From Mangrovibacterium lignilyticum (lineage in GTDB: Bacteria > Bacteroidota > Bacteroidia > Bacteroidales > Prolixibacteraceae), in the NCBI RefSeq assembly GCF_010882175.1, contig NZ_WKLH01000001.1, positions 1,195,464 to 1,259,463 on the forward strand: 64,000 nt of DNA. Direction: 5' to 3'. Every line of letters begins with the position of its first letter. Within the stretch, counting starts at the first letter, position 1. The position numbers were made by a program, and so were the translations under genes. This document shows, one piece after another, positions 17,857 to 25,894 of this stretch. Below the pieces are notes generated by a model. It was not told the DNA's origin. It saw only the letters and a program-made list of their open reading frames with translations, and did no database searches.

Positions 17857-18537
17857 TTAAAAATATACTTCGCAATGAATTTGATCACGATCGAAACCTT
17901 TGTCTTTCAAGATCTCAAGCGCATCGAAAATCATATTGCTGTTACCACAAAGGTAGAATTGTGTCTTCTTCTCAAAGCTGGCACTCTTCAGGTATTTCGT
18001 CAATCGTCCGTGTACTTTTCCGGTTTTATCACCCGAAGTACACAGAATATGACGATCAGGTGCATATTCGTCTTTATCGTAGGCCTCTTTGCCGTAACGC
18101 ACGCCGTGAATCAAAGTATAATCAAGATCCGGGTAAGTGCGAACCATACTGCGGAAAGGCGCGATACCCGTTCCACTGGCTACGAACACGAATTTATGAT
18201 CGGCAGTTTTCTTCTCGTCAATTTTGAATTTCCCGAAAGGTCCGTTCACCTCAACCAAATCGCCGGGTTTCAACTTGCTCAATTTGGGTGTAAAGTACCC
18301 GTCTTCGACTTCTTTCACCAACACTTCCAGGCATTCATCGTTTTCACCACTGTAAATCGAATATTCACGGCTTTGATAATCGCCCTGAATCCCTAATGAT
18401 ATGTGTTGTCCGGCATGATAGGTAAAACGACTCTTCGGCAAACGAAGAGAAAAAGTTTCTTCCGTTAATCTTCTGACTTCTTTAACCTTATAAAAGGTCT
18501 CATCTAACTTAATGTCCGGTTTAAAATCCATTGTCAT
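17857..18537 (-). CDS. Ferredoxin-NADP+ reductase-like FAD oxidoreductase
   Basis: Flavoprotein of about 226 aa. ATG at 18537 (or 18531) is preferred over an upstream TTG at 18579, because a TATCTTTG promoter box lies between them. The FAD-binding beta-barrel contains REYSIYSG, the RxYS motif. The NADP-binding half contains ASGTGIAPFRSM and YLCGNSNMI. There is no iron-sulfur domain. The family passes electrons between NADPH and ferredoxin, flavodoxin or an unknown partner; a flavodoxin-like protein is encoded divergently 150 bp away and could be the partner. Substrate assignment is inference. Confidence 0.87.
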   Translation of the reverse strand: MTMDFKPDIKLDETFYKVKEVRRLTEETFSLRLPKSRFTYHAGQHISLGIQGDYQSREYSIYSGENDECLEVLVKEVEDGYFTPKLSKLKPGDLVEVNGPFGKFKIDEKKTADHKFVFVASGTGIAPFRSMVRTYPDLDYTLIHGVRYGKEAYDKDEYAPDRHILCTSGDKTGKVHGRLTKYLKSASFEKKTQFYLCGNSNMIFDALEILKDKGFDRDQIHCEVYF

Positions 18538-18556
18538 GGCAAAATATTTTGGGCTG

Positions 18557-18564
18557 CAAAGATA
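18557..18564 (-). promoter_or_regulatory. Promoter -7 box for the ferredoxin reductase-like gene
   Basis: TATCTTTG on the minus strand, 19 bp before ATG 18537. It decides the start codon, since the longer TTG start would lie upstream of the transcription start. No matching -33 box was found. Confidence 0.55.
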
Positions 18565-18694
18565 TTCAATTTTTTTCAATAAAAGACATGACCGTCCTAT
18601 TCGATATCTTTTCGCCGGTTAATTGCTTTACTTAACCGATAAAAAGCTACTTTGTTTGGTGCTAAAAGCTTAATTTTAACAGAAAAAGCCAACT

Positions 18695-19198
18695 ATGGGA
18701 ACCGTGATTATTTATATGTCCACGCATGGTTGTACAGCTCAAGTTGTTCAACAAATTGCCAACCGTCTGAGCGGCGATATTTCGATCGTCAACCTGAAAC
18801 AAAAGCCAACCGTTGATGTCAACATGTACGAGCGTGTTATTATCGGCGGATCGATCCATAGCGGGAAGATTCAAAAAGGCATTGCTAAATTTTGCGAGTC
18901 CAATTTAAAATCCCTCATTCAAAAAGAAGTTGGTCTGTTCATTTGCTGCATGTACGAAGGTGACAAAGCGCGTGCCCAGCTGGAAGGTGCTTTTCCGGAA
19001 CTCCTTCACCAATATGCCAAAACAGAAGCCATCATGGGAGGAGCGCTCAATTTTAAAAAGATGAACTTAGTTGAACGCTTTGTGGTAAAGAAGATTTCGG
19101 GACAAAATAAGAACACCGAAAAAATCGACAAGCAAGCCATCAGTAAGTTCTCGCGTGAAATGGAAAAGACTGTTCCCGACTTTTTACTATTTCATTAA
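18695..19198 (+). CDS. Flavodoxin-domain protein, HemG-like
   Basis: Cytoplasmic protein of 167 aa with a flavodoxin fold. The FMN phosphate loop is YMSTHGCTAQ (7-16). VIIGGSIHSGKIQKG (about 48-62) and FICCMYEGDKARAQ follow, and the C-terminal part has GALNFKKMNLVERFVVKKI. The last motif is characteristic of the Flavodoxin_5/HemG group, which includes menaquinone-dependent protoporphyrinogen oxidase. No haem genes are adjacent, so a general flavodoxin role with the divergent ferredoxin reductase-like protein is equally possible. The stop codon overlaps that of the convergent trmN6 gene. Confidence 0.8.
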   Translation: MGTVIIYMSTHGCTAQVVQQIANRLSGDISIVNLKQKPTVDVNMYERVIIGGSIHSGKIQKGIAKFCESNLKSLIQKEVGLFICCMYEGDKARAQLEGAFPELLHQYAKTEAIMGGALNFKKMNLVERFVVKKISGQNKNTEKIDKQAISKFSREMEKTVPDFLLFH

Positions 19199-19905
19199 AA
19201 CGAAAGGTAGTAATCGCGGGTAAGCGTCCGGTATTGATCTGTGTAGACTCCGGTATCGGATTTTCGAAGGTAGATGCTTTCGATATAATCAACCTTCTGA
19301 TTAAAGGATAACTCGACTAAAATCCGGTGCGACTGCTTGGTTTCATCCGAAAATACCCGGGCGCATCTAGTTACAAAAAGCTTGGATCCCAATGCCAATT
19401 CCCGCAACCGACTTTCCTTCTCAGCCGGCAATATTAAACTGATTCTGCCATCATCAGTCAACAGTTCTATCGACTTTTCCAACAAATCTTTTAACTTCAA
19501 GCTATCGGCATGCCGCGCTTTGGCTCTCTTTTCATCGCCCGATTTTACTGTGGTCTCAAAAAATGGCGGGTTCGAAATAATATGATCGTACTTATAATCA
19601 ACCTCAAATTCCTGAAAAGCCAAACCATGAACAGTGATTTTATCAGCCCAGGGAGAATTCGTGAAATTCAACCGCGCTTCTTCTGCAGCTTCCGGTTCTA
19701 CCTCAACAGCATCAACAAAAGCGGCTGTTCGTTGCGCCGCCATCAGAGCAAGTAAACCTGTTCCGGTACCAATATCGAGGATCCGAAGTTCCCCGTCAAA
19801 ATCTGCCCAAGCTCCCAGCAAAACACCATCAATACCGACTTTCATTGCCGCTTTTTCCTGAATAATCTTAAAGTGCTTGAATTGAAAAAAGTTGTTTCCT
19901 GCCAT
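19195..19905 (-). CDS. trmN6: tRNA1(Val) adenine-37 N6-methyltransferase
   Basis: SAM-dependent methyltransferase of 236 aa, close to the usual length of the YfiC/TrmN6 family. The leader FFQFKHFKIIQEKAAMKVGIDGVLLGAWA (about 6-34) is the family signature. Motif I is LDIGTGTG (43-50), the acidic ribose-binding residue lies in AVEVEPEA, and the catalytic motif NPPF is at 112-115. It modifies A37 of tRNA1(Val). It is convergent with the flavodoxin gene, with the two stop codons overlapping over 19195-19198. A -7 box and an 18-bp palindrome lie upstream. Confidence 0.9.
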   Translation of the reverse strand: MAGNNFFQFKHFKIIQEKAAMKVGIDGVLLGAWADFDGELRILDIGTGTGLLALMAAQRTAAFVDAVEVEPEAAEEARLNFTNSPWADKITVHGLAFQEFEVDYKYDHIISNPPFFETTVKSGDEKRAKARHADSLKLKDLLEKSIELLTDDGRISLILPAEKESRLRELALGSKLFVTRCARVFSDETKQSHRILVELSFNQKVDYIESIYLRKSDTGVYTDQYRTLTRDYYLSF

Positions 19906-19931
19906 ACACTAATTTAAAATCACATTGACTC

Positions 19932-19949
19932 TTGCTGAATTTTCAGCAA
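19932..19949. repeat. Perfect 18-bp palindrome at the expected trmN6 transcription start
   Basis: TTGCTGAA (19932-19939), two bases, TTCAGCAA (19942-19949). It lies directly downstream of the TATTTTTG -7 box, so it covers the expected +1 of trmN6. It could be a repressor operator or a leader hairpin. Confidence 0.7.
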
Positions 19950-19950
19950 T

Positions 19951-19958
19951 CAAAAATA
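19951..19958 (-). promoter_or_regulatory. Promoter -7 box for trmN6
   Basis: TATTTTTG on the minus strand, about 45 bp before the trmN6 ATG at 19905. No clear -33 element. Confidence 0.45.
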
Positions 19959-20124
19959 AGTGTTTACCGAGAATTAAATGTAAATTTCAGGTTACGCACA
20001 AAATAAATCACAACATTCGACTCAATTACAAACACTTACACATAAACTGTTATTAAATCCTTACTCCTATTTCAAGTTTTTTGCTTTTTGGGTACTTATT
20101 CGGTTGCGGATATAAAGTATTTTT

Positions 20125-20132
20125 TACTTTTG
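20125..20132 (+). promoter_or_regulatory. Promoter -7 box for the 69-aa membrane protein gene
   Basis: TACTTTTG matches TAnnTTTG; a weak GTTG lies 18 bases upstream. The predicted transcript starts just before a short hairpin (20148-20163). Confidence 0.5.
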
Positions 20133-20147
20133 CCCCCGTAAAAAAAT

Positions 20148-20163
20148 AAGCGCGTCGGCGCTT
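20148..20163 (+). promoter_or_regulatory. Leader hairpin touching the start codon
   Basis: AAGCGC (20148-20153), loop GTCG, GCGCTT (20158-20163). The hairpin ends one base before the ATG at 20165, within the short leader, so it could limit ribosome access. Confidence 0.5.
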
Positions 20164-20164
20164 G

Positions 20165-20374
20165 ATGACAGATATGAAGAAAAGAGATTATTACATTTTG
20201 GCAATTTTAGGCTGCTTGATTGTATATGCAGCACTTCACCGTCGCTCATTTGCGGAACAAGGCGTGAGCAAAATCGATACTATTCTGAAGCAAAATCAAA
20301 ATACTGAGGCTCTTTCAAGCGCGAAAGACTCTCTGAAATCTGAAAATCTGAGATTCATGAAAGCAGAAATCTAG
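20165..20374 (+). CDS. Small single-pass membrane protein, unknown function
   Basis: A 69-aa protein starting at ATG 20165 (ATG 20174 is an alternative beginning MKKRDYYILAIL). It has one N-terminal transmembrane helix (YYILAILGCLIVYAAL) followed by a charged tail with QNQNTEALSSAKDSLKSENL, possibly helical. I do not recognise a family. A promoter box and hairpin directly upstream, plus isolation from neighbours, support a real, separately transcribed gene. Confidence 0.55.
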   Translation: MTDMKKRDYYILAILGCLIVYAALHRRSFAEQGVSKIDTILKQNQNTEALSSAKDSLKSENLRFMKAEI

Positions 20375-20882
20375 TCGCTTTCCCGAACTTGCTTCATCTC
20401 CCTAAACTTTAAAAATTCAATACTCCACCGTTTCTTCGGAATGGAAATATCCCTATTTCCTGTTCCCGAATCAGCATTTTAGCATCCCCATTTTAACTCA
20501 AAAACAGCACTTATCTTTTGCTGTACCGACAACATCACCACCCCTGACATTCTGAACTTGTGACCGAATTGTCTTCTATGAAAACGATCTGCAATAACCT
20601 TGTAATACGCGTTATTTCTATTGCAACCAATATGTATTATTTTGTTAAGAATTAATTTAGGTAGCCTTTTTCAGTCTGTCCAGTCACCATCAGACTATGA
20701 AACAAGCATTTATCCCGCCGAATTCATTTCGTCTTAACAAACAACAATGAAGATTAACCTTCACCTCACATTGAACGAACAGAATTAAATGCTGATATAC
20801 CGCATCTTACGGAATACCAAAAGAGACCTTCATTTAGCAATCAGGTAACTTGTGATTAACATATTTTCAGGTCCTACCCCTC
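20375..20882. other. Intergenic region upstream of the phytase-linked TonB receptor
   Basis: About 500 bp without a convincing coding frame. It contains several TTAAC/TTAAG words (near 20643, 20734, 20753 and 20856) that might be regulator sites, such as a phosphate response, but the spacing is irregular and I cannot assign a consensus. Confidence 0.35.
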
Positions 20883-20890
20883 TACTTTTG
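20883..20890 (+). promoter_or_regulatory. Promoter -7 box for the TonB receptor gene
   Basis: TACTTTTG, 26 bp before the ATG at 20917. No matching -33 TTTG; the sequence around -30 contains TTAACA instead, which would fit activator-dependent control. Confidence 0.5.
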
Positions 20891-20916
20891 CGCTCATTCA
20901 AACAAAATCTATCACT

Positions 20917-23688
20917 ATGAATTCCAAACTTCTCTTATTGCTTGTTGCAATTTCTTTATTCTTTAATCAATCAATTTTTGCAGAAAATGAACCCGAAGGT
21001 GATCTGCCAACAAACTTTGGCGTCATTGCCGGACGAGTTCTCGATCAAGATAAATTGCCTTTGCCAGGAGCAACGGTCATGATAAAAAGTCTGAATCAGG
21101 GAGTGGTGTCTGATGTAAACGGCTTTTACCGGATCGTAAAGCTTAAAGCCGGAACCTATGAGGTCATCGTTAGCTACATTGGCTTCAAAGATGCCAGCCA
21201 GGAAATCCAGGTTGAACTGGGTAAGACTAGCAGCTTGAACTTCTACCTGGAAGCCGGGATTGACCTAAACGAAGTTGTCGTAAACGGTTCGATGCAAGGA
21301 CAATCAAAAGCCCTAAACCAACAAAAGAACAGCGTAAATATCACCAACGTCATCTCGTCAGACCAGGTTGGTCGCTTTCCGGACGCCAACGTAGGAGATG
21401 CTTTGAAGCGAATCCCCGGTATCAGTGTACAATACGATCAGGGGGAAGCACGCTTTGGTACCATCCGCGGGGCATCTCCGGAATACAACTCTGTGACCAT
21501 CGATGGTGACCGTATTCCTTCTGCTGAAGCGGAAACCCGGGCCATTCAGCTCGACCTGGTTCCATCAGACATGGTTCAAAGTATTGAAGTTAGCAAGGTT
21601 GTTACCTCCGACATGGATGCCGACGCGATTGGTGGTTCAGTGAACCTGGTAACAAAATCAAACCCATACGCCCGCAGAATCAGCGGAACAATCGGAGCAA
21701 CTTATAACATGCTGACCGATAAAGCTGCCGAAAACATTTCACTCTTGTATGCTGATCGCTTTTTGAACAACAAGCTGGGGATGACCCTGGCAGGATCACG
21801 CCAGAACAACAAACTCGGTTCGGACGACTTGGAAGCAGAATGGGACGAAAGCGATAATGGAATGATCATGACCGAATTGCAGGTACGCACCTACTATGTC
21901 CAACGCTTGCGTCAAAGTTATTCCGCTGCTTTCGACTTCGAAATCAACCCTTCGAATAAAATTGAAGCTAAAATGATGTACAATCACCGGAACGACTGGG
22001 AAAACCGCTTCCGTGTTGTTTACAAAGACCTGGACGAAACCGGTGATTCAAAAATAGAACGTGAAGTAAAAGCAGGTACAAACAAGAATGCCCGTCTGGA
22101 AGATCAACGCACCTGGCACGTCGCTGTGAAAGGTGACCACCAGCTTGGTGCCTTTGAAATGAAATGGCAAGCTTCATACTCGAAAGCGAACGAAGACCGT
22201 CCGAACGAACGCTACCTGAATTTCACTTACAAACACGTCGATATTCAACAGGAGTTGACGGATACTGAAAAACCTCAGGTAGTTGTATCAGATCCGGATG
22301 CTCAGGATTTCAACGCCAACTGGGGCTTTGATGAACTGACTGAGGAACACCAATACACTGAAGATATCGACAAAGCATTTAAAGTTGATTTCAAACTGCC
22401 ACTTGCAGAGAGCAGCAAATCGAAGGTGTTGCGTTTTGGTGCCAAATACAAAGGCAAATCAAAATCGCGCGACAATGACTTCTATGCTTACGAGCCAACC
22501 GACGAAGACGCTTTTGTGGCCGACGCCGTTGCGCACACAAAAATCCAAACCAAGAGCAACTACCTGGCTGGTGACTATACTGCCGGAACATTCGTAACCA
22601 AGCAATTCGTTTCAGGATTAAACATTGAAAATTCGTCAGACTACACGAGAGAGCAAGATCCGGAAGAACTTGCCGGCAACTTCGATGCCAGCGAAGACGT
22701 GGCAGCAGCTTATCTCCGTTACGATCAAACGTTCGGAGATCTGGACCTGATTGCCGGTGTTCGGATGGAAAATACCAACCTCAAATACTCCGGTTACGCA
22801 GTTACCTTAAATGAAGACGGAGACTTTGAAAGTCTGGACAAAACACCGGAAGAAAAAAGCAAATACACCAACATCCTGCCTTCATTGCTATTTAAATACA
22901 ATTTCAACAAAAACACACAATTGAAGGCTGGCTGGACCAACACCATTGCCCGCCCGCGCTATTTCGACTTAGTACCTTATGTTGAAACAAACCGCGAAGA
23001 CAATGAAATCAGCGTTGGTAACCCCGAACTTAACCCAACTTCATCGATGAACTTCGACCTGATGTTCGAACAATACTATCAGTCTGTCGGGATGCTCTCC
23101 GCCGGAGTGTTCTACAAAGACATCAACGACTTCATCGTAGAAAGAACCGTGGAGGACTACAGCTACCTGAACAACTCCTGGGACAAATTCACCCAGCCCA
23201 TTAATGCCGGCGACGCCAAACTATATGGTTTCGAAGCAGCCTTCCAACGCCAGTTCGACTTCCTACCGGGCTTCCTGAGACAGATGGGATTCTATGCCAA
23301 CTACACGTACACCAAATCAGAGGTGAGCAACTTCCAGATTGAAGGACACAACGAAGATGATGTGACTTTGCCAGGTACGCCTGAAAATACAATGAACGCA
23401 TCGTTATACTATGAAGGCAAAAAGCTTTCGGCCCGCATTTCGTTCAACTATGCGAGCGATTTTGTTGACGAATTTGGAAGCGCAGCTTTCGAAGACCGCT
23501 ACTACGACAAAGTAACTTACCTGGATGTGAATGCCAGCTACGCATTCAGCAAACGTTTCCGCTTTTTCGCCGAAGCCAATAACCTGCTGAACACACCGCT
23601 TCGCTATTACCAGGGCGAATCGAAATACACCATGCAGGCAGAATACTATGATGTAAAACTCAACATAGGATTGAAGTTCGATTTATAA
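20917..23688 (+). CDS. TonB-dependent receptor, phytase-associated type
   Basis: Outer-membrane receptor of 923 aa. A signal peptide (1-22, ending SIFA) is followed by a carboxypeptidase-like regulatory domain (about 33-115, AGRVLDQDKLPLPGATVMIK). A plug domain contains NVISSDQVGRFPDANVGDALKRIPGISV and IRGASPEYNSVTIDG. The barrel ends KLNIGLKFDL. It has no SusD partner and no STN domain. The next gene encodes a beta-propeller phytase, a pairing seen in Bacteroidota and proteobacteria. The inferred role is uptake of phytate or its inositol-phosphate products, but ligand identity rests on context only. Confidence 0.93.
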   Translation: MNSKLLLLLVAISLFFNQSIFAENEPEGDLPTNFGVIAGRVLDQDKLPLPGATVMIKSLNQGVVSDVNGFYRIVKLKAGTYEVIVSYIGFKDASQEIQVELGKTSSLNFYLEAGIDLNEVVVNGSMQGQSKALNQQKNSVNITNVISSDQVGRFPDANVGDALKRIPGISVQYDQGEARFGTIRGASPEYNSVTIDGDRIPSAEAETRAIQLDLVPSDMVQSIEVSKVVTSDMDADAIGGSVNLVTKSNPYARRISGTIGATYNMLTDKAAENISLLYADRFLNNKLGMTLAGSRQNNKLGSDDLEAEWDESDNGMIMTELQVRTYYVQRLRQSYSAAFDFEINPSNKIEAKMMYNHRNDWENRFRVVYKDLDETGDSKIEREVKAGTNKNARLEDQRTWHVAVKGDHQLGAFEMKWQASYSKANEDRPNERYLNFTYKHVDIQQELTDTEKPQVVVSDPDAQDFNANWGFDELTEEHQYTEDIDKAFKVDFKLPLAESSKSKVLRFGAKYKGKSKSRDNDFYAYEPTDEDAFVADAVAHTKIQTKSNYLAGDYTAGTFVTKQFVSGLNIENSSDYTREQDPEELAGNFDASEDVAAAYLRYDQTFGDLDLIAGVRMENTNLKYSGYAVTLNEDGDFESLDKTPEEKSKYTNILPSLLFKYNFNKNTQLKAGWTNTIARPRYFDLVPYVETNREDNEISVGNPELNPTSSMNFDLMFEQYYQSVGMLSAGVFYKDINDFIVERTVEDYSYLNNSWDKFTQPINAGDAKLYGFEAAFQRQFDFLPGFLRQMGFYANYTYTKSEVSNFQIEGHNEDDVTLPGTPENTMNASLYYEGKKLSARISFNYASDFVDEFGSAAFEDRYYDKVTYLDVNASYAFSKRFRFFAEANNLLNTPLRYYQGESKYTMQAEYYDVKLNIGLKFDL

Positions 23689-23705
23689 TTTAAACAGCGA
23701 AGAGA

Positions 23706-23745
23706 TCCCCGACTTCTTTTCTGAAGCGGGGACTTCTTTTTTTTT
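23706..23745 (+). terminator. Intrinsic terminator between TonB receptor and phytase
   Basis: TCCCCG-ACTTC pairs with GAAG-CGGGGA around a short T-rich loop, followed by CTTC and nine T residues. Read-through would be needed for co-transcription of the phytase gene. Confidence 0.88.
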
Positions 23746-23749
23746 CAAT

Positions 23750-23776
23750 CGGCGACGAGTTTGTATCTTCTCGCCG
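23750..23776 (+). promoter_or_regulatory. Inverted repeat upstream of the phytase gene
   Basis: CGGCGA (23750-23755) and TCGCCG (23771-23776), with an inner GAG/CTT partial pairing. It lies 25 bp before the phytase ATG and could be a leader hairpin or an operator. Confidence 0.5.
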
Positions 23777-23801
23777 AAAACAAGCAAGAAACTACAGAAC
23801 T

Positions 23802-24911
23802 ATGAAACAGACATATTCAACATTAAAACACCTGACACTAATTGTCATGCTGCTGGCTGGTTTTGCCTGCCAACGAATCAGTGAAGGGTCAAAAAAAGCT
23901 TCCGAAAAAATTAAACTGACCACGACTGCACGTTATGAAACAACAGCGATGCCTCAACCTGTTGATGAGGATGCCGCTGACGATCCGGCCATTTGGCTGA
24001 ACCCCAAAGACTCGACGCAGGCATACATTATTGGCACAGACAAAAAAGGTGGTTTAGCAGTTTATGATCTCAAAGGCAAGCAACTGCACTATCATGCCGA
24101 CGGCAACATGAACAATGTTGATGTCTGCTACGGCTTTGTTTTAAATAACGACACTCTTGATTTGGTTTGTTGTACAAATCGCAGCACCGAGGGGCTTTCA
24201 ATCTATAAAATACAAGCCGATGGCAGCTTGGTAAACGTTTCCAACCGCGCCATTAAGACACAAATGAGCGGAGAAGTTTATGGCTTTTGCATGTACAAAA
24301 GTCCGTCAACTCAAAAAATCTTCGCTTTTATGAACAGCAAAGAAGGAGACGTGGAGCAATGGGAATTGTTTGCATCCGACTCCTTAGTTGATGCCCGCCT
24401 GGTTCGAAGTTTCCAATTGGGAACCCAGGTTGAAGGGATGGTTGCCGACGATGACAATCAAGTGGTTTTTATTGGTGAAGAGGTCGATGGAATTTGGAAG
24501 TTCGACGCGGAACCGAATGGCAGACCCGAAGGTGTAAAACTGGCCAAATCGAGCGAAACGGATAATGAAAACATCAGCTTCGACATTGAAGGCTTGTCGA
24601 TTTATTACCTCCCCGATGGTGACGGCTATTTGCTGGCATCAAGCCAGGGAAATTACAGCTATGCTGTTTACGAGCGCCAAGCGCCACACAAATACCTCGG
24701 TAGTTTTCGCATTGCCGACGGCGAAGTTGATGGCGCGGAAGAAACCGATGGAATTGACATTTTCAGCACTTATATGAACGAGGACTTCAAGCATGGCCTG
24801 CTGGTTGTTCAGGATGGCTACAACTATGACGGAGAGCAAGCCATTGCACAAAATTTCAAATTGGTGCCTTGGGAAAACGTTGCCAATCTTTTAAAATTGA
24901 AGCAGAACTAA
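23802..24911 (+). CDS. Beta-propeller 3-phytase, lipoprotein
   Basis: Calcium-dependent phytate hydrolase of 369 aa with a lipoprotein signal (lipobox GFAC, Cys23). The start of the six-bladed propeller carries the family motif DADDPAIWLNP-type sequence (DAADDPAIWLNPKDS, about 57-71). IIGTDKKGGLAVYDLKGK, NNVDVCYGF and DIEGLSIYYLPDGDGYLLASSQGN follow later. Multiple acidic residues suitable for calcium binding are present. It releases phosphate from myo-inositol hexakisphosphate at the cell surface or in the periplasm. It follows a TonB receptor that probably imports the products, and a terminator between the two may set their ratio. Confidence 0.93.
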   Translation: MKQTYSTLKHLTLIVMLLAGFACQRISEGSKKASEKIKLTTTARYETTAMPQPVDEDAADDPAIWLNPKDSTQAYIIGTDKKGGLAVYDLKGKQLHYHADGNMNNVDVCYGFVLNNDTLDLVCCTNRSTEGLSIYKIQADGSLVNVSNRAIKTQMSGEVYGFCMYKSPSTQKIFAFMNSKEGDVEQWELFASDSLVDARLVRSFQLGTQVEGMVADDDNQVVFIGEEVDGIWKFDAEPNGRPEGVKLAKSSETDNENISFDIEGLSIYYLPDGDGYLLASSQGNYSYAVYERQAPHKYLGSFRIADGEVDGAEETDGIDIFSTYMNEDFKHGLLVVQDGYNYDGEQAIAQNFKLVPWENVANLLKLKQN

Positions 24912-24938
24912 ATACGCTTAAGAACAGTATGAAACGGA

Positions 24939-24971
24939 AAGCGGCAAAGGACCTCGAGTCTTTTGCCGCTT
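24939..24971. terminator. Bidirectional terminator between convergent phytase and lipid kinase genes
   Basis: AAGCGGCAAA (24939-24948) pairs with TTTGCCGCTT (24962-24971). It is placed between two converging stop codons; T-runs are weak on both sides. Confidence 0.75.
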
Positions 24972-25008
24972 GTTTATTGTTAGTAATCGCTTAATTCAAT
25001 TTGTGGAA

Positions 25009-25890
25009 CTATTGCCCAGGCACAAGCAGGTTCAGCGCTTTCTCTTCCAAACTTATCTTCACCGGCATTTGGGCATCATATACATCTCCGTCGCAATGAA
25101 AGTAAGCTGAAGCAATGGATCGGACTTCAACCGTTTTGACTTGCCGTATTTCGACATTCGGAAGTTTATGAATCCACTTTCCCATCAAAGCCAGGGCCAA
25201 AACCGGAGCCATAACCAAGGGAAAAGGACGAATGAATGTCACATCCAATAAACCATCCTGCAAATCGGCATGAGGAGCAATAAAAGCATCGTTGCCATAT
25301 TGATTGGCATTAGCAAAAGTTACGGTAAAAAAACGGCCACTCAGGTCTTCGCCATCTAAAACAAGGTGAACCTCAACACCCCGATAGCTCCAAAATTGGT
25401 TGAACACCGAACGCGCGTAGGTCCAAAAGCCACGAGTCTCGCTTTTGCTAAAATCATGAGCAATCAACGCATCGAAACCGAAACCGCAAGTACAGAAGAA
25501 GTAGTCGTCATTAATTTTCCCGACATCAATCAAGCGGCCAACTCCTCGCTCCAGGTAATCCGGAATCTGATCAATCTTTCCGGGGATTTTCAACATACGG
25601 GCCAAGCCGTTTCCCGACCCGCGGGGAATGTGAGCCATTTCACGCGAAGTACCAACCAGCACCGAAGCAGCTTCATTAAAGGTGCCATCTCCACCAACCG
25701 ACACAATAACAGCTTCTGATTTGACAAGGCGTTTCTTGACCAGCTTGGGAGCATGACCAGCACGTTTCGTCTTTTTACTATCGAAAGATATTCCTCGTTC
25801 CCGCAGCTTCGCTTTTAGCTGCTTAAAATATTTGACATTATCCCGTGGCCCGGCAATCGGGTTCACAATAAACTCGAAACTTCTTTTCAT
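25009..25890 (-). CDS. Diacylglycerol/lipid kinase family protein
   Basis: Soluble lipid kinase of 293 aa, of the DAGK_cat/YegS/LCB5 family. The nucleotide-binding GGDGT motif is at 66-70 (VSVGGDGTFNEA), with IPRGSGNGLAR at 88-98 and the C-terminal beta-sandwich at about 140-290. FIVNPIAGPRDN at the N-terminus is the usual family start. It phosphorylates a lipid alcohol such as diacylglycerol. It starts 4 bp after the stop of the LTA-synthase-like gene, and a glycerol-phosphate transfer enzyme of that type releases diacylglycerol; recycling of that product is an attractive inference. Confidence 0.9.
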   Translation of the reverse strand: MKRSFEFIVNPIAGPRDNVKYFKQLKAKLRERGISFDSKKTKRAGHAPKLVKKRLVKSEAVIVSVGGDGTFNEAASVLVGTSREMAHIPRGSGNGLARMLKIPGKIDQIPDYLERGVGRLIDVGKINDDYFFCTCGFGFDALIAHDFSKSETRGFWTYARSVFNQFWSYRGVEVHLVLDGEDLSGRFFTVTFANANQYGNDAFIAPHADLQDGLLDVTFIRPFPLVMAPVLALALMGKWIHKLPNVEIRQVKTVEVRSIASAYFHCDGDVYDAQMPVKISLEEKALNLLVPGQ

Positions 25891-25894
25891 CAGA

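Noticed and set aside
18540-18579. Longer start (TTG) for the ferredoxin reductase-like protein
   Set aside because: A TATCTTTG promoter box lies between this codon and the ATG, and the extra residues are unlike the family.
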